DNA of 42,324 nucleotides from an uncultured Bacteroidota bacterium. GTDB lineage: Bacteria; Bacteroidota; Bacteroidia; Bacteroidales; F082. This document shows positions 8,508-17,151 of the stretch, piece by piece (the first letter of the stretch is position 1; every line of letters starts with the position of its first letter). Location of the stretch: positions 1 to 42,324 of the forward strand of contig CAJXKB010000018.1 in the NCBI GenBank assembly GCA_913055825.1, written 5' to 3'. A program made the translations under genes and the position numbers. The notes below the pieces were generated by a model. The model was given only the letters and a program-made list of their open reading frames with translations, was not told where the DNA came from and ran no database searches.

Positions 8508-9161
8508 ATGAATAATAACTATCATAAAATATTGGGATTGAGGGAACTTACCAGCTCCACATTTGTCCTGGAAATTGAACGAAGAGACATGAAATTTGAA
8601 CCCGGCCAGCATATTTTGTTGGGCCGTGCCGGCGATATCCATCATCGTGAATATTCAATATACAGCGGGGTCGAGGATAAAGCGCTGGAGGTACTTGTGA
8701 AAGAAGTGGAAGATGGTGAGGTTTCAAAAACCCTGAAACATTTAAAACCTGGAGACGAAGTGGAAGTACAGGGCCCTCTTGGATTTTTTACGCTGGAAGA
8801 TGAGTTTTTACAAACCGGGAACCGGTTTTTATTTATTGCAAGCGGAACCGGTATTTCACCTTTCCACAGCATGGTCAGGAGTTTCCCGAATTTAAATTAT
8901 AAAGTGGTTCACGGTATTCGACATGCTTCGGATGCTTATGAAAAGTCAGACTATGCTTCCATACGATATGTGGCCTGTACCAGTCGTGATGACCAAGGCG
9001 ATTTTAATGGCCGGTTAACCTCATTTTTACAACAAAATGAGGTGGAACCAGATACACATTGTTTCCTTTGTGGGAATTTTGAAATGATACGCGATGCTAT
9101 GAATGTGTTGGAAGAAAAAGGGATACCGCAAGATCATTTGCATGCCGAAGTTTATTTTTAA
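8508..9161 (+). CDS. ferredoxin-NADP reductase-like FAD/NAD(P)-binding oxidoreductase
   Basis: A compact FNR-superfamily flavoprotein (217 aa from the ATG at 8508). The N-terminal beta-barrel FAD domain carries REYSIYSG (47-54), the RxYS flavin motif. The NAD(P) domain carries FIASGTGISPF (109-119), the pyrophosphate-binding GTGxxP loop, and ends with CGNFEMIRDAMNVL and a terminal aromatic, EVYF. There is no [2Fe-2S] domain, so it works with a separate partner, probably a ferredoxin or flavodoxin. The in-frame extension to 8433 is rejected because a -7 promoter box lies inside it. miaB follows after 14 bases and is probably co-transcribed. MiaB is a radical-SAM iron-sulfur enzyme that needs reducing equivalents, so this gene could supply them; that link is inference from context only. 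Confidence 0.85.
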   Translation: MNNNYHKILGLRELTSSTFVLEIERRDMKFEPGQHILLGRAGDIHHREYSIYSGVEDKALEVLVKEVEDGEVSKTLKHLKPGDEVEVQGPLGFFTLEDEFLQTGNRFLFIASGTGISPFHSMVRSFPNLNYKVVHGIRHASDAYEKSDYASIRYVACTSRDDQGDFNGRLTSFLQQNEVEPDTHCFLCGNFEMIRDAMNVLEEKGIPQDHLHAEVYF

Positions 9162-9175
9162 AAAGGAAAAAAATC

Positions 9176-10624
9176 ATGAAATACCATATTGTTCAGTTGG
9201 GCTGCCAAATGAATATTTCTGACGGGGAGCGCGTACAAAAGGTTCTCGACCAGCTGGGATTTGAAGTTACTGACAGGGAAGAAGACGCTAATTTATTGGG
9301 TGTCATTGCTTGTTCGGTGAGGCAAAAAGGTATTGACAAGGTCTATTCCAGAATTCAAAAATGGAATAAGTGGAAGAATAAAAAGAATCTGATTACTTTC
9401 GTGACGGGTTGTGTGCTGCCTGCTGACCGAGAGAAGTTCTTGAAGACTTTCGACCTGGTTTTTCCCATGAGCGAGTTGCCATCGTTGCCTGATATGATTT
9501 ATCAATATGGTGTGGTTAGCCCGGCGGGGATGCAAACCCTCGACAAAGGTTTGGCTGAAATGGAAAAGCCTGTTTTAAAAACCCGGAATGAAGCTGCTTT
9601 TCGAGTATCGGAAGCCCAATTGCCGGTTGATAAAAAACAGATACTTCATCCCGAAAGGGGAATTGAAGAATTTTGGCACATTACACCAAAATATGGATCG
9701 GGTTTTGAAGCCTATATTCCCATTCAAAATGGGTGCAACAAGTTTTGCACCTATTGCGCTGTGCCTTATACACGTGGCAGGGAAGTGTCGCGTCCGTCCG
9801 GTGAAATTTTGAACGAATTACACCATCTTGTGGAAAATGGCTACAAATCTATTACGCTTTTGGGGCAAAATGTAAACTCGTACGGCCTGGATAAAAAGGG
9901 TGATGAAATTAGTTTTGCGCAATTGCTCCGCATGATTGGTGAGTATGGTAATAAATCACAAAAAAAGTTCTGGCTTTATTTTACCTCTCCGCATCCACGT
10001 GATATGTCGGATGAGGTGATTGAGGTGATTTCGCAATACGACTGCCTTGCCAAACAAATTCATTTGCCCATACAATCGGGAGATGATGAAATGTTGGTTC
10101 ATATGAACCGCAAGCACACAGTGGAGCAATACCGGCATATTGTTTCGACCATTCGTCGATTAATTCCGCAGGCAACTCTTTTTACCGATATCATTGTCGG
10201 TTTTACGGGTGAAACCGATGCCCAGGTTGAAAATACGCGCAAAGCTATTGCAGAATTTAAATACAATATGGCGTATATTGCGCAATATTCCCCTCGTCCG
10301 GGTGCTGCCAGCTCGCGATGGGTAGATGATATTCCGAAAGACGAAAAGAAAAAACGTTACCACATGCTTACGGATGAGCTGATGAAGCATTCGTTTGAGT
10401 ATAACAAACGCTTGATTGGAAAAACTGTGGATGTTTTGGTTCGTGGCCACGACCGCAAGGCCGGTTTCTTATCGGGGCTCACCGAAGGAAAGATCATCGT
10501 TCGTTTCCCTTCTGATGACGAAAGCCTTATCGGCGAATTTGTTAAAGTAAAACTACATTCGGCGGCCACGTTTTCCACCGAAGGCGAAAAGGTAAATGCT
10601 CAGGCAAGTATCCCGGTAAACTGA
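9176..10624 (+). CDS. miaB: tRNA-2-methylthio-N6-dimethylallyladenosine synthase
   Basis: Radical-SAM methylthiotransferase that converts i6A37 to ms2i6A37 in tRNAs reading UNN codons. 482 aa. Three N-terminal cysteines bind the auxiliary cluster (C10 in LGCQMN, C46 in ACSVR, C79 in TGCV). The radical-SAM cluster is C187-x3-C191-x2-C194 in GCNKFCTYC, followed by the MiaB-type VPYTRGREVSR. A TRAM-type domain closes the protein (VRGHDRKAGFLSGLTEGK). The usual NTCSVR is IACSVR here. It sits between a flavin reductase (14 bases) and mtaB (8 bases between the genes). The substrate-making enzyme MiaA is encoded at 30830 in the same window. Confidence 0.95.
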   Translation: MKYHIVQLGCQMNISDGERVQKVLDQLGFEVTDREEDANLLGVIACSVRQKGIDKVYSRIQKWNKWKNKKNLITFVTGCVLPADREKFLKTFDLVFPMSELPSLPDMIYQYGVVSPAGMQTLDKGLAEMEKPVLKTRNEAAFRVSEAQLPVDKKQILHPERGIEEFWHITPKYGSGFEAYIPIQNGCNKFCTYCAVPYTRGREVSRPSGEILNELHHLVENGYKSITLLGQNVNSYGLDKKGDEISFAQLLRMIGEYGNKSQKKFWLYFTSPHPRDMSDEVIEVISQYDCLAKQIHLPIQSGDDEMLVHMNRKHTVEQYRHIVSTIRRLIPQATLFTDIIVGFTGETDAQVENTRKAIAEFKYNMAYIAQYSPRPGAASSRWVDDIPKDEKKKRYHMLTDELMKHSFEYNKRLIGKTVDVLVRGHDRKAGFLSGLTEGKIIVRFPSDDESLIGEFVKVKLHSAATFSTEGEKVNAQASIPVN

Positions 10625-10632
10625 ATAAACAG

Positions 10633-11916
10633 ATGAAAAAAATAGCTTTTAAAACATTGGGCTGCCGCCTGAATTTGTTTGAAACCGATGCCCTCGTATC
10701 TGAGTTTACCAAAAAGAACTTTCAGGTAGTCGATTTTAGCGAGGATGCCGATGTGTATGTAGTGAATACCTGCACGGTAACCAACCAAAGCGACCATAAA
10801 TCAAAACAGGTGATGAACCAGATGGATAGGTTGCATCATAATGCCTTAAAAATTGTTACTGGCTGTATGGCAACCAATTATAAAGAGCAGTTGGAGCAAA
10901 ATGCCAAAGTTGATTTTGTGGTGGACAACGACCACAAAGCTTCAATTACTTCGCTGGTGGATGCCTGGTTTCAAGGTGAGATAAAATCACCCGAATTTTT
11001 TAAAAAGGGAGTTTTCTCCTATGATGCTGCCGATACCACGTTGCACACCCGGAGTTTGATAAAAATTCAGGATGGTTGTAACAATTATTGTACGTTTTGC
11101 ATCATTCCGAAAGTACGCGGCCGTGCCATAAGTCGTCAGGCAAAAGATATTTATGAAAATATAAGGCAGGTGGTTGGCTTTGGTTTTAAAGAAGTAGTAC
11201 TTACCGGTGTAAATATTGGTCGTTACAAAGACGGAGAGGTGGATTTTGAAAAATTGGTGGAGCAAATTCTGGAGATTCCGGGCGACTTCCGGCTGCGTAT
11301 CTCCTCCATTGAGCCCGATGGTTTTACCGATAGCTTTTTTCGTTTGTTTCAACACCCAAAGCTTACGCCTCATTTGCATCTTTGCCTGCAGAGTGGGTCG
11401 GAAGATATTTTACTTAAGATGAGGCGGATGTACACGGCCGGATTATTTGAAGATTTATCCGATAAGCTGCGAAAAATGTATCCGGGTTTTAATCTGACTA
11501 CCGATCTGATAGTGGGCTTTCCCGGAGAAACCGAAAAAGATTTTCAGGATAGCGTAGATATGGCCAGACGCATACAGTTTGGACATATCCATACCTTTAA
11601 ATATAGTGTGCGAAAGGGTACACGTGCCGAACGTATGCCCGATCAGATTCCTGAAAAAGAGAAGACCAGGCGGTCAGAGATTATTCGTAAACTGTCGGAT
11701 GAAATGAAGCTGAACTATCGACAATCATTCATCGGGAAAACAGAGACAGTGCTGGTAGAGAAATTCGACGAAAATGGATTTGCCACAGGATACGGTGAGC
11801 ATTATGTGCCGATTCTGATTCCTGAAAAAGAGTTAAAGAAAAACGAATTCTATCGCGTAAAGCTAAAGGAAATTGTGATGAAAGATGAACCGGTTTTGAT
11901 AGGGGAATTGCTGTGA
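10633..11916 (+). CDS. mtaB: tRNA t6A37 methylthiotransferase
   Basis: Radical-SAM methylthiotransferase of the MtaB group, expected to make ms2t6A37 in tRNAs reading ANN codons. 427 aa. Auxiliary-cluster cysteines are C11 (TLGCRLN), C47 (NTCTVT) and C78 (TGCMA). The radical-SAM motif is C149-x3-C153-x2-C156 in DGCNNYCTFC, followed by IIPKVRGRAISR. NTCTVTNQSDHKSKQ is diagnostic of MtaB rather than MiaB or RimO. It lies immediately after miaB with 8 bases between them, so two paralogous position-37 methylthiotransferases appear to share a transcript. Confidence 0.93.
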   Translation: MKKIAFKTLGCRLNLFETDALVSEFTKKNFQVVDFSEDADVYVVNTCTVTNQSDHKSKQVMNQMDRLHHNALKIVTGCMATNYKEQLEQNAKVDFVVDNDHKASITSLVDAWFQGEIKSPEFFKKGVFSYDAADTTLHTRSLIKIQDGCNNYCTFCIIPKVRGRAISRQAKDIYENIRQVVGFGFKEVVLTGVNIGRYKDGEVDFEKLVEQILEIPGDFRLRISSIEPDGFTDSFFRLFQHPKLTPHLHLCLQSGSEDILLKMRRMYTAGLFEDLSDKLRKMYPGFNLTTDLIVGFPGETEKDFQDSVDMARRIQFGHIHTFKYSVRKGTRAERMPDQIPEKEKTRRSEIIRKLSDEMKLNYRQSFIGKTETVLVEKFDENGFATGYGEHYVPILIPEKELKKNEFYRVKLKEIVMKDEPVLIGELL

Positions 11917-11994
11917 AAATGAAAGAATTTTAGCTTCATTTGGTATTTCAAAGTAAAAAAACATGGAAAGACTTTTTTATATTAAAACTTTATT

Positions 11995-12003
11995 TAATTT
12001 TGC
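11995..12003 (+). promoter_or_regulatory. -7 promoter box of rpsT
   Basis: TAATTTTGC, a full TAnnTTTGC match, 40 bases before the rpsT start. No clear TTG element is seen at the usual distance. Confidence 0.6.
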
Positions 12004-12043
12004 ACGCCCAAAAGGAATTGTAAAATAACAACATTTAAGAATT

Positions 12044-12298
12044 ATGGCTAATCATAAATCAGCTCTCAAAAGAATCAGACAAACTGAAACCAGAACGTTG
12101 CATAATCGTTACTATGCTAAGACAGTGCGGAATGCAGTGAGAAAATTTAGGTCGCTTACCGACAAAAAAGAAGCCGAAGAGCAAATGCCAAAGTTGTATG
12201 CAATGATTGACAAACTGGCCAAGCGAAATATTATTCACAAAAATAAAGCCGGTAATTTGAAATCGAAAATTACGAAATATGCCCATACGCTGAGCTAA
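12044..12298 (+). CDS. rpsT: 30S ribosomal protein bS20
   Basis: Small-subunit protein S20, which binds 16S rRNA helices at the bottom of the 30S body. 84 aa, the family length. It opens with the hallmark [21 protein letters not shown] and keeps the basic helices ([13 protein letters not shown]) and the C-terminal [19 protein letters not shown]. It has its own promoter box (11995-12003) and a strong terminator at 12321-12352, so it is a single-gene unit. Confidence 0.97.
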   Translation: MANHKSALKRIRQTETRTLHNRYYAKTVRNAVRKFRSLTDKKEAEEQMPKLYAMIDKLAKRNIIHKNKAGNLKSKITKYAHTLS

Positions 12299-12320
12299 AA
12301 CCGGTTCAATAAAAATACTG

Positions 12321-12352
12321 AAGCCCGGACGCATTTTTGTGCCCGGGCTTTT
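12321..12352 (+). terminator. intrinsic terminator after rpsT
   Basis: An 8-bp perfect stem AAGCCCGG (12321-12328) / CCGGGCTT (12343-12350), followed by a short T run. Part of its 3' end overlaps the TTG element of the dnaX promoter. Confidence 0.85.
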
Positions 12353-12380
12353 GTGTTAAGCTGAATTTTGCTACTTTTGA
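12351..12380 (+). promoter_or_regulatory. promoter of dnaX
   Basis: TTG (12351-12353), an 18-base spacer, and the -7 box TACTTTTGA (12372-12380). It lies just downstream of the rpsT terminator and just upstream of the ATG at 12398, so the in-frame TTG at 12368 is not a credible start. Confidence 0.65.
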
Positions 12381-12397
12381 AGCTCAAAAAATGTTTC

Positions 12398-14278
12398 ATG
12401 GATAATTACATTGTATCGGCCAGAAAATACCGGCCTTCTACCTTTGCCCAGGTTGTGGGGCAGGATTCCATTACGGCTACGTTGAAAAACGCTATCAAAA
12501 CCGGCCATCTGGCGCAGGCATTCCTGTTTACAGGCCCGCGTGGTGTTGGTAAAACAACTTGTGCCCGCATAATGGCCAAAACCATCAATTGTTTGAATCC
12601 CACCGATGATGGAGAGCCGTGTAATGAATGTGAATCGTGTCGTGCTTTTAATGAAAACGCCTCTTTTAATATCCATGAGTTGGATGCGGCTTCAAACAAT
12701 TCCGTTGAAGATATCCGTGCCCTGGTCGATCAGGTGCGTATTCCGCCGCAGGCCGGTAAATTCAAGGTCTATATTATTGATGAGGTGCATATGTTGTCGC
12801 AGGCTGCGTTTAACGCGTTTTTGAAGACCCTGGAAGAGCCGCCGGCTTACGCCAAATTTATTTTGGCTACCACCGAAAAGCATAAGATTATCCCTACCAT
12901 CTTGTCACGCTGCCAAATTTTTGATTTTAAAAGAATAAGTGTCGCCGATATTGCTAACCACTTGGCGTATGTTGCTAAAAACGAAGGGATAGATGCCGAG
13001 GAAGAAGCGTTGCATATTATCGCTCAAAAAGTGGATGGTGCTTTACGCGATGCCCTCTCTACTTTTGATCAGATTGTGAGCTATAGCGGTAAAACCATTA
13101 CCTATAAAAATGTTATCGAGAACCTGAATATTCTTGATTATGATTATTATTTTAAGGTTACCGATGCCTTGCTTGACGCTGATGTTTCGAGTCTTTTATT
13201 GATTTTGGATGAGATATTGCAAAATGGTTTTGACGGCCAGGATTTTCTGGGTGGTTTAAACGAGCACTTTCGTAATTTGCTGGTAGTGAAAAACCCTAAG
13301 ACCACCGAGTTATTACAGACCGGATTGTCCTTAAAACAGCGTTATCAAAGGCAAGGCAAAGCCTGTAGCATGAGCTTTTTGTTTAAAGCGCTTGAAACTA
13401 CTAATCAATACGATTTAAGTTACAAGAGCAGCAACAATAAACGCCTGCACGTTGAAATTGCGTTGACACAACTCAGCACACTTAATATGGGGGATGCCGG
13501 CATGCAGGAAAATATCAATCCGCAGGCTACGAGTAAATCGGCTGCCGGCTATAACCACAAATCGGTTGAGTCATCCAAAAGCAAAGATTCTCCATCGGCT
13601 GTGAGTGAACCCGATATTCAGGCTGCGAAACATCCGGTCCCGGAGTCAAAAACAGAAGCTGCTGATAAAAGCATTGCCGACGAGCAAAATAAAACCGATG
13701 TGGCTGATCCGGATAAAAATACGGCAGAACACACCTTCGTGCCTCCAAAAACTGCCCCTGCAAAACCAAAGGTAACGCCTGCTACAAAAAAGACAGTTAC
13801 CCGCCCCGCAAATGGAAACGGTAGAACCTACCGGAACATCTCCATAAGGGACAGCCTGAATGCCTTGAAAAACGGGAAACAGGATACAGATACGTCTGAT
13901 GAACCCGTAATTGCAAACACATTTACGCAGGAACAATTGGAAGTAGTCTGGCAGCATTTTGTGGAACATTATAAGGTAAAATCTCCCAGCTTTGTCCTGA
14001 CACTTGCCAAGGCCAATCCTCAGTTAAAAGATAATTTTACAATTGCTTATCAGGTTCCCAATCTGATAGTTAAAGAGGATAAATTGAATGTTTCGGTGCT
14101 ACTTACCTATTTAAAACGTGAATTGAAAAATAATCAGATTAAATTAGATGCTGTGGTATTGGCACAAGGCGAAAAGCATGAGGCTTATACCGATCGGGAG
14201 CGATTTGAAGAACTATCGACAAAATATCCCAAAATAAAAAAGCTAAAAGAAAAGCTGGACCTGGAACTTGATTTCTGA
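12398..14278 (+). CDS. dnaX: DNA polymerase III subunit gamma/tau
   Basis: Clamp-loader ATPase; tau holds the polymerase and helicase together at the fork. 626 aa from the ATG at 12398. AAA+ domain: Walker A GPRGVGKTT (46-54), four zinc-binding cysteines (C65, C75, C78, C81), Walker B YIIDEVHML (125-133) and the sensor SRCQ. After about residue 370 comes a low-complexity linker rich in Lys, Ala, Pro, Ser and Thr, then a C-terminal domain ending in LELDF. Inside the linker is an in-frame A AAA AAG heptamer at 13786-13792. A -1 slip there would end at TAG 13822-13824 and give a gamma-like product of about 475 aa. The start is fixed by the promoter at 12351-12380. Confidence 0.96.
   Translation: MDNYIVSARKYRPSTFAQVVGQDSITATLKNAIKTGHLAQAFLFTGPRGVGKTTCARIMAKTINCLNPTDDGEPCNECESCRAFNENASFNIHELDAASNNSVEDIRALVDQVRIPPQAGKFKVYIIDEVHMLSQAAFNAFLKTLEEPPAYAKFILATTEKHKIIPTILSRCQIFDFKRISVADIANHLAYVAKNEGIDAEEEALHIIAQKVDGALRDALSTFDQIVSYSGKTITYKNVIENLNILDYDYYFKVTDALLDADVSSLLLILDEILQNGFDGQDFLGGLNEHFRNLLVVKNPKTTELLQTGLSLKQRYQRQGKACSMSFLFKALETTNQYDLSYKSSNNKRLHVEIALTQLSTLNMGDAGMQENINPQATSKSAAGYNHKSVESSKSKDSPSAVSEPDIQAAKHPVPESKTEAADKSIADEQNKTDVADPDKNTAEHTFVPPKTAPAKPKVTPATKKTVTRPANGNGRTYRNISIRDSLNALKNGKQDTDTSDEPVIANTFTQEQLEVVWQHFVEHYKVKSPSFVLTLAKANPQLKDNFTIAYQVPNLIVKEDKLNVSVLLTYLKRELKNNQIKLDAVVLAQGEKHEAYTDRERFEELSTKYPKIKKLKEKLDLELDF
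13786..13833 (+). promoter_or_regulatory. candidate programmed -1 frameshift site in dnaX
   Basis: The heptamer AAAAAAG (13786-13792) is in the correct phase (codons ACA AAA AAG), identical to the E. coli dnaX slippery site. After a -1 slip, ten more codons are read before TAG at 13822-13824. A perfect hairpin CGGTAG-AAC-CTACCG (13819-13833) contains that stop, but it lies 26 bases after the slip site, further than usual stimulators. AAAGG lies 13 bases upstream (13768-13772). Use of the site is inferred, not shown. Confidence 0.5.
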
Positions 14279-14361
14279 TTACTACTTTTGCCGTTTTTAC
14301 CTTTGCATAAAATGATTTTTTAGTTTTTAAGCTATGAAGGATAATATTATCTTGCTTTTCA

Positions 14362-14370
14362 TATCTTTGC
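14362..14370 (+). promoter_or_regulatory. -7 promoter box of the M13 peptidase gene
   Basis: TATCTTTGC, a full TAnnTTTGC match, 19 bases before the ATG at 14390. Two further matching boxes, TACTTTTGC (14283-14291) and TACCTTTGC (14298-14306), lie upstream. Confidence 0.6.
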
Positions 14371-14389
14371 CAGAGTTAAACTCAAAACC

Positions 14390-16435
14390 ATGAAAAAATA
14401 TTTATCAATCGTGTTAGTTGCTTTATTGGCCCTTTCGATGGGAGCCTGCAACCAGACACAAAAAAAGAAAACAGGTATGAACAAAGCCATCGACCCGGTA
14501 AACATGGATAAAAGTGTAAAACCGGGAGATAATTTTTATGAATATGTTAACGGAGGTTGGATAAAAAACCATCCGATTCCACCGGAGTACAGCCAGTATG
14601 GTGCTTTTACGGTTTTGTATGAAAATAACCAAAAAGAGTTAAAATCGCTGGTGGATGAAATTTCAAAAAAGAAGGACAGCAAAAAAGGCAGTATTGAACA
14701 AAAAATCCGTGACTTTTATAACAGCGGTATGGATACGGCCAGTATTGAAAAACTGGGTATAAAAGCTATTGCCCCTCAAATGGAAGCTATCAACAACTTA
14801 TCGTCGTTAAAAGATGTTGAAAAGGAGGTGGCCGACATGCATAAAGGAGGCGTACACCCCTTGTTTTATTTCTTTGCCGGTGCCGATGAAAAAAACAGTA
14901 GCATGGAAATTGGAAACCTTTATCAGGGCGGTTTGGGATTGCCCGATGTGAGTTATTATACCAATGATGATGCCGCTTCTAAAAAATTGCGTGCGGCTTA
15001 TGAGTTGCATATTGCTAAAATGTTTGAATTAAAAGGTGATGCTGCTGCTACCGCCAAAAAAGAGGCTGCGCAGGTACTCGATTTGGAAACTAAATTGGCA
15101 AAAACATCTTTTACCCGCCTGCAGCGCAGGGTTCCTGAAAATAACTACAACAAAATGTCGTTGGCCGGGTTGCAGAAAACCGCTCCCGGTTTCGATTGGA
15201 AAATTTATTTTTCACAATTGGGATTAGAAAATCCGGGTGATATCAACGTGAGCCAGCTTCCTTTTTTCAAAGGCATGGGGCAAATTGTTAAGGAAACACC
15301 ACTAAGTCAGTGGAAAGCTTATTTAATGTGGAAATTATTAAGCGATGCGGCCCCATTTCTCAACAAAGCGTTCGTTCAGGAAAATTTTAATTTCTATGGT
15401 AAAACCATGTCGGGTCAGCAAAAAATGCGCCCACGTTGGAAACGGGTGATGGGAACAACTTCAAGCGGCTTGGGTGAAGCACTTGGAAAATTATATGTGG
15501 AGAAATACTTCCCACCTGAATCAAAAGCATATATGGTTAAACTGGTTGGGAATTTGCGCTCCTCTTTTGCCGAACGAATTAAGAAACTCGATTGGATGAG
15601 CGATGCAACAAAAGAAAAAGCCCTTGAGAAACTCAAAGCTATCACAGTTAAAATCGGTTATCCTGATAAATGGAAAGACTATAGCGCTTTACAAATAGTT
15701 CCTGATAATTATTTCCAAAATGTTATGAATGCCAGCAAGTTTGCTTTTAACAGGAATTTAAAGAAAATCGGTAAACCGGTGGATAAAACCGAATGGGGTA
15801 TGACTCCACAAACGGTTAATGCGTATTACAATCCATCCAACAATGAAATTGTTTTTCCTGCCGGCATTTTGCAACCTCCATTCTTTAATAAAGATGCCGA
15901 TGATGCCGTAAATTATGGTGCCATTGGTGTGGTTATTGGTCACGAAATGACTCACGGTTTTGACGATCAGGGCCGGAAATACGACAAAGAGGGAAATATG
16001 AATAATTGGTGGACTAAAGAAGATGCCAAACGATTTAGTGCTAAAACAAAAAAACTGGCTGCACTTTATGATCATTACACTATTCTTGATTCGTTGCATG
16101 TAAATGGCAAACTGACTATGGGTGAGAATATTGCCGATTTAGGTGGTTTGAATATTTCATATGGTGCCTACCGGAAATCACTCAACGGAAGCCATCCGAA
16201 AACCATTGATGGATTTACGGCTGACCAGCGATTTTTTATGGCTTTTGCGCAGGTATGGCGCCAAAACATCCGCGCCAAGGAGCTTGCCAAACGTTTGAAA
16301 ACCGATGTGCATAGCCCTGGTGAGGCCCGTGTAAACATACCTCCATTTAATATGGATGCTTTTATTAAGGCATTTAATATTAAAGCAGGTGATAAATTGT
16401 TTATTCCTAAAGACAAACGGGCTTACATTTGGTAA
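14390..16435 (+). CDS. M13 family (PepO/neprilysin-like) zinc endopeptidase, lipoprotein
   Basis: Envelope-located zinc endopeptidase that cleaves small peptides. 681 aa, the usual M13 size. A lipoprotein signal peptide (hydrophobic residues 6-17, then SMGAC with C20) predicts anchoring to a membrane facing the periplasm or outside. The N-terminal M13 domain begins with DKSVKPGDNFYEYVNGGW. The catalytic site is HEMTH (518-522) in VVIGHEMTHGFDDQGR, with the third zinc ligand in GENIADLGGLNISY (E579). The family signature HSPGEARVN lies near the end. The protein ends AYIW where many relatives have a Cys-containing ending, so a terminal disulfide is absent. It is a single-gene unit between its promoter boxes and a terminator at 16453-16488. 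Confidence 0.93.
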   Translation: MKKYLSIVLVALLALSMGACNQTQKKKTGMNKAIDPVNMDKSVKPGDNFYEYVNGGWIKNHPIPPEYSQYGAFTVLYENNQKELKSLVDEISKKKDSKKGSIEQKIRDFYNSGMDTASIEKLGIKAIAPQMEAINNLSSLKDVEKEVADMHKGGVHPLFYFFAGADEKNSSMEIGNLYQGGLGLPDVSYYTNDDAASKKLRAAYELHIAKMFELKGDAAATAKKEAAQVLDLETKLAKTSFTRLQRRVPENNYNKMSLAGLQKTAPGFDWKIYFSQLGLENPGDINVSQLPFFKGMGQIVKETPLSQWKAYLMWKLLSDAAPFLNKAFVQENFNFYGKTMSGQQKMRPRWKRVMGTTSSGLGEALGKLYVEKYFPPESKAYMVKLVGNLRSSFAERIKKLDWMSDATKEKALEKLKAITVKIGYPDKWKDYSALQIVPDNYFQNVMNASKFAFNRNLKKIGKPVDKTEWGMTPQTVNAYYNPSNNEIVFPAGILQPPFFNKDADDAVNYGAIGVVIGHEMTHGFDDQGRKYDKEGNMNNWWTKEDAKRFSAKTKKLAALYDHYTILDSLHVNGKLTMGENIADLGGLNISYGAYRKSLNGSHPKTIDGFTADQRFFMAFAQVWRQNIRAKELAKRLKTDVHSPGEARVNIPPFNMDAFIKAFNIKAGDKLFIPKDKRAYIW

Positions 16436-16452
16436 GTTGACCTGAAACTTGC

Positions 16453-16498
16453 AAAGGGCAGCGTCGTATCTTTCAGGTGCTGCCTTTTGGTTTTTTTA
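16453..16498 (+). terminator. intrinsic terminator after the M13 peptidase
   Basis: A 10-bp stem with one G-U pair, AAAGGGCAGC (16453-16462) / GCTGCCTTTT (16479-16488), followed by GGTTTTTTT. A competing 8-bp repeat, ACCTGAAA (16440-16447) / TTTCAGGT (16471-16478), overlaps it. Confidence 0.75.
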
Positions 16499-16526
16499 TG
16501 TGCAAATCTTAAAATTTCAAAATCAT

Positions 16527-16535
16527 TACTTTTGC
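16527..16535 (+). promoter_or_regulatory. -7 promoter box overlapping the acyltransferase start region
   Basis: TACTTTTGC ends only three bases before the ATG at 16539, so transcription would begin at or beside the start codon. No TTG element is seen at the expected distance. Confidence 0.5.
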
Positions 16536-16538
16536 CGC

Positions 16539-17129
16539 ATGAAAAATTTTTCAAAATTTATCCTGAAATTATTCGGCTGGAAAATGATGGGCGATATGCC
16601 TTTGGGTTTAAAAAAGGTAGTCCTTATTGAGGCACCCCATACTTCTAATTGGGATTACCTTGTAGGGATGTTATGTATCAGCTCGAAAGGGGTAAAAGTT
16701 AATGTTGTTATAAAAAAAGAACTTTTTTTTTGGCCACTGGGCGCTTTGTTGAAAATGTTGGGCGGTATTCCGCTGGACAGAAGCGCACAAAGCAACAAAG
16801 TAGAGGCCCTGGCTGATTTGTTTAAGAGTTATGATGAGTTGTACTTGTCTATCACTCCCGAAGGGACGCGTTCGTTGGTAACTAATTGGAAAAAAGGATT
16901 TTACTATATTGCCTTAAAAGCTGAGGTGCCTATTTTGCTTACCGCGATTGATTACCGTAAAAAAACTGGTTATATAGGTCCGTTAATATATCCAAGTGGG
17001 GATTATGAAAGGGATTTGAGTAAGATTCAGGAATTTTACAAAGGCATGTCTGCAAAATTTCCTGAGAAATTCAACCTGAGTCCGCAATACATAGAGCCGC
17101 CCGACAAAAATAACATTCCTGATAAGTAG
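16539..17129 (+). CDS. PlsC-like acyltransferase, first of two tandem paralogues
   Basis: Membrane-associated acyltransferase of the PlsC/LPLAT superfamily, which moves acyl chains to lysophospholipid-type or related lipid acceptors. 196 aa from the ATG at 16539. Motif I HTSNWD (H34, D39) is the HxxxxD catalytic pair. Motif III is PEGTR (107-111). A hydrophobic stretch, LFFWPLGALLKMLGGIPLDR, precedes the conserved DR. It is shorter than typical PlsC (about 240 aa). The longer ORF back to 16449 is rejected because it runs through a -7 promoter box. The next gene, 22 bases on, is a clear paralogue with the motifs at identical residue positions. The acyl acceptor is unknown. Confidence 0.8.
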   Translation: MKNFSKFILKLFGWKMMGDMPLGLKKVVLIEAPHTSNWDYLVGMLCISSKGVKVNVVIKKELFFWPLGALLKMLGGIPLDRSAQSNKVEALADLFKSYDELYLSITPEGTRSLVTNWKKGFYYIALKAEVPILLTAIDYRKKTGYIGPLIYPSGDYERDLSKIQEFYKGMSAKFPEKFNLSPQYIEPPDKNNIPDK

Positions 17130-17151
17130 GTGGTGAAGTAAGCTGGATGCG

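Noticed and set aside
16449-16538. Extended start of the first acyltransferase
   Set aside because: It passes through the M13-gene terminator and the -7 box; the paralogue starts at the equivalent of the ATG at 16539.
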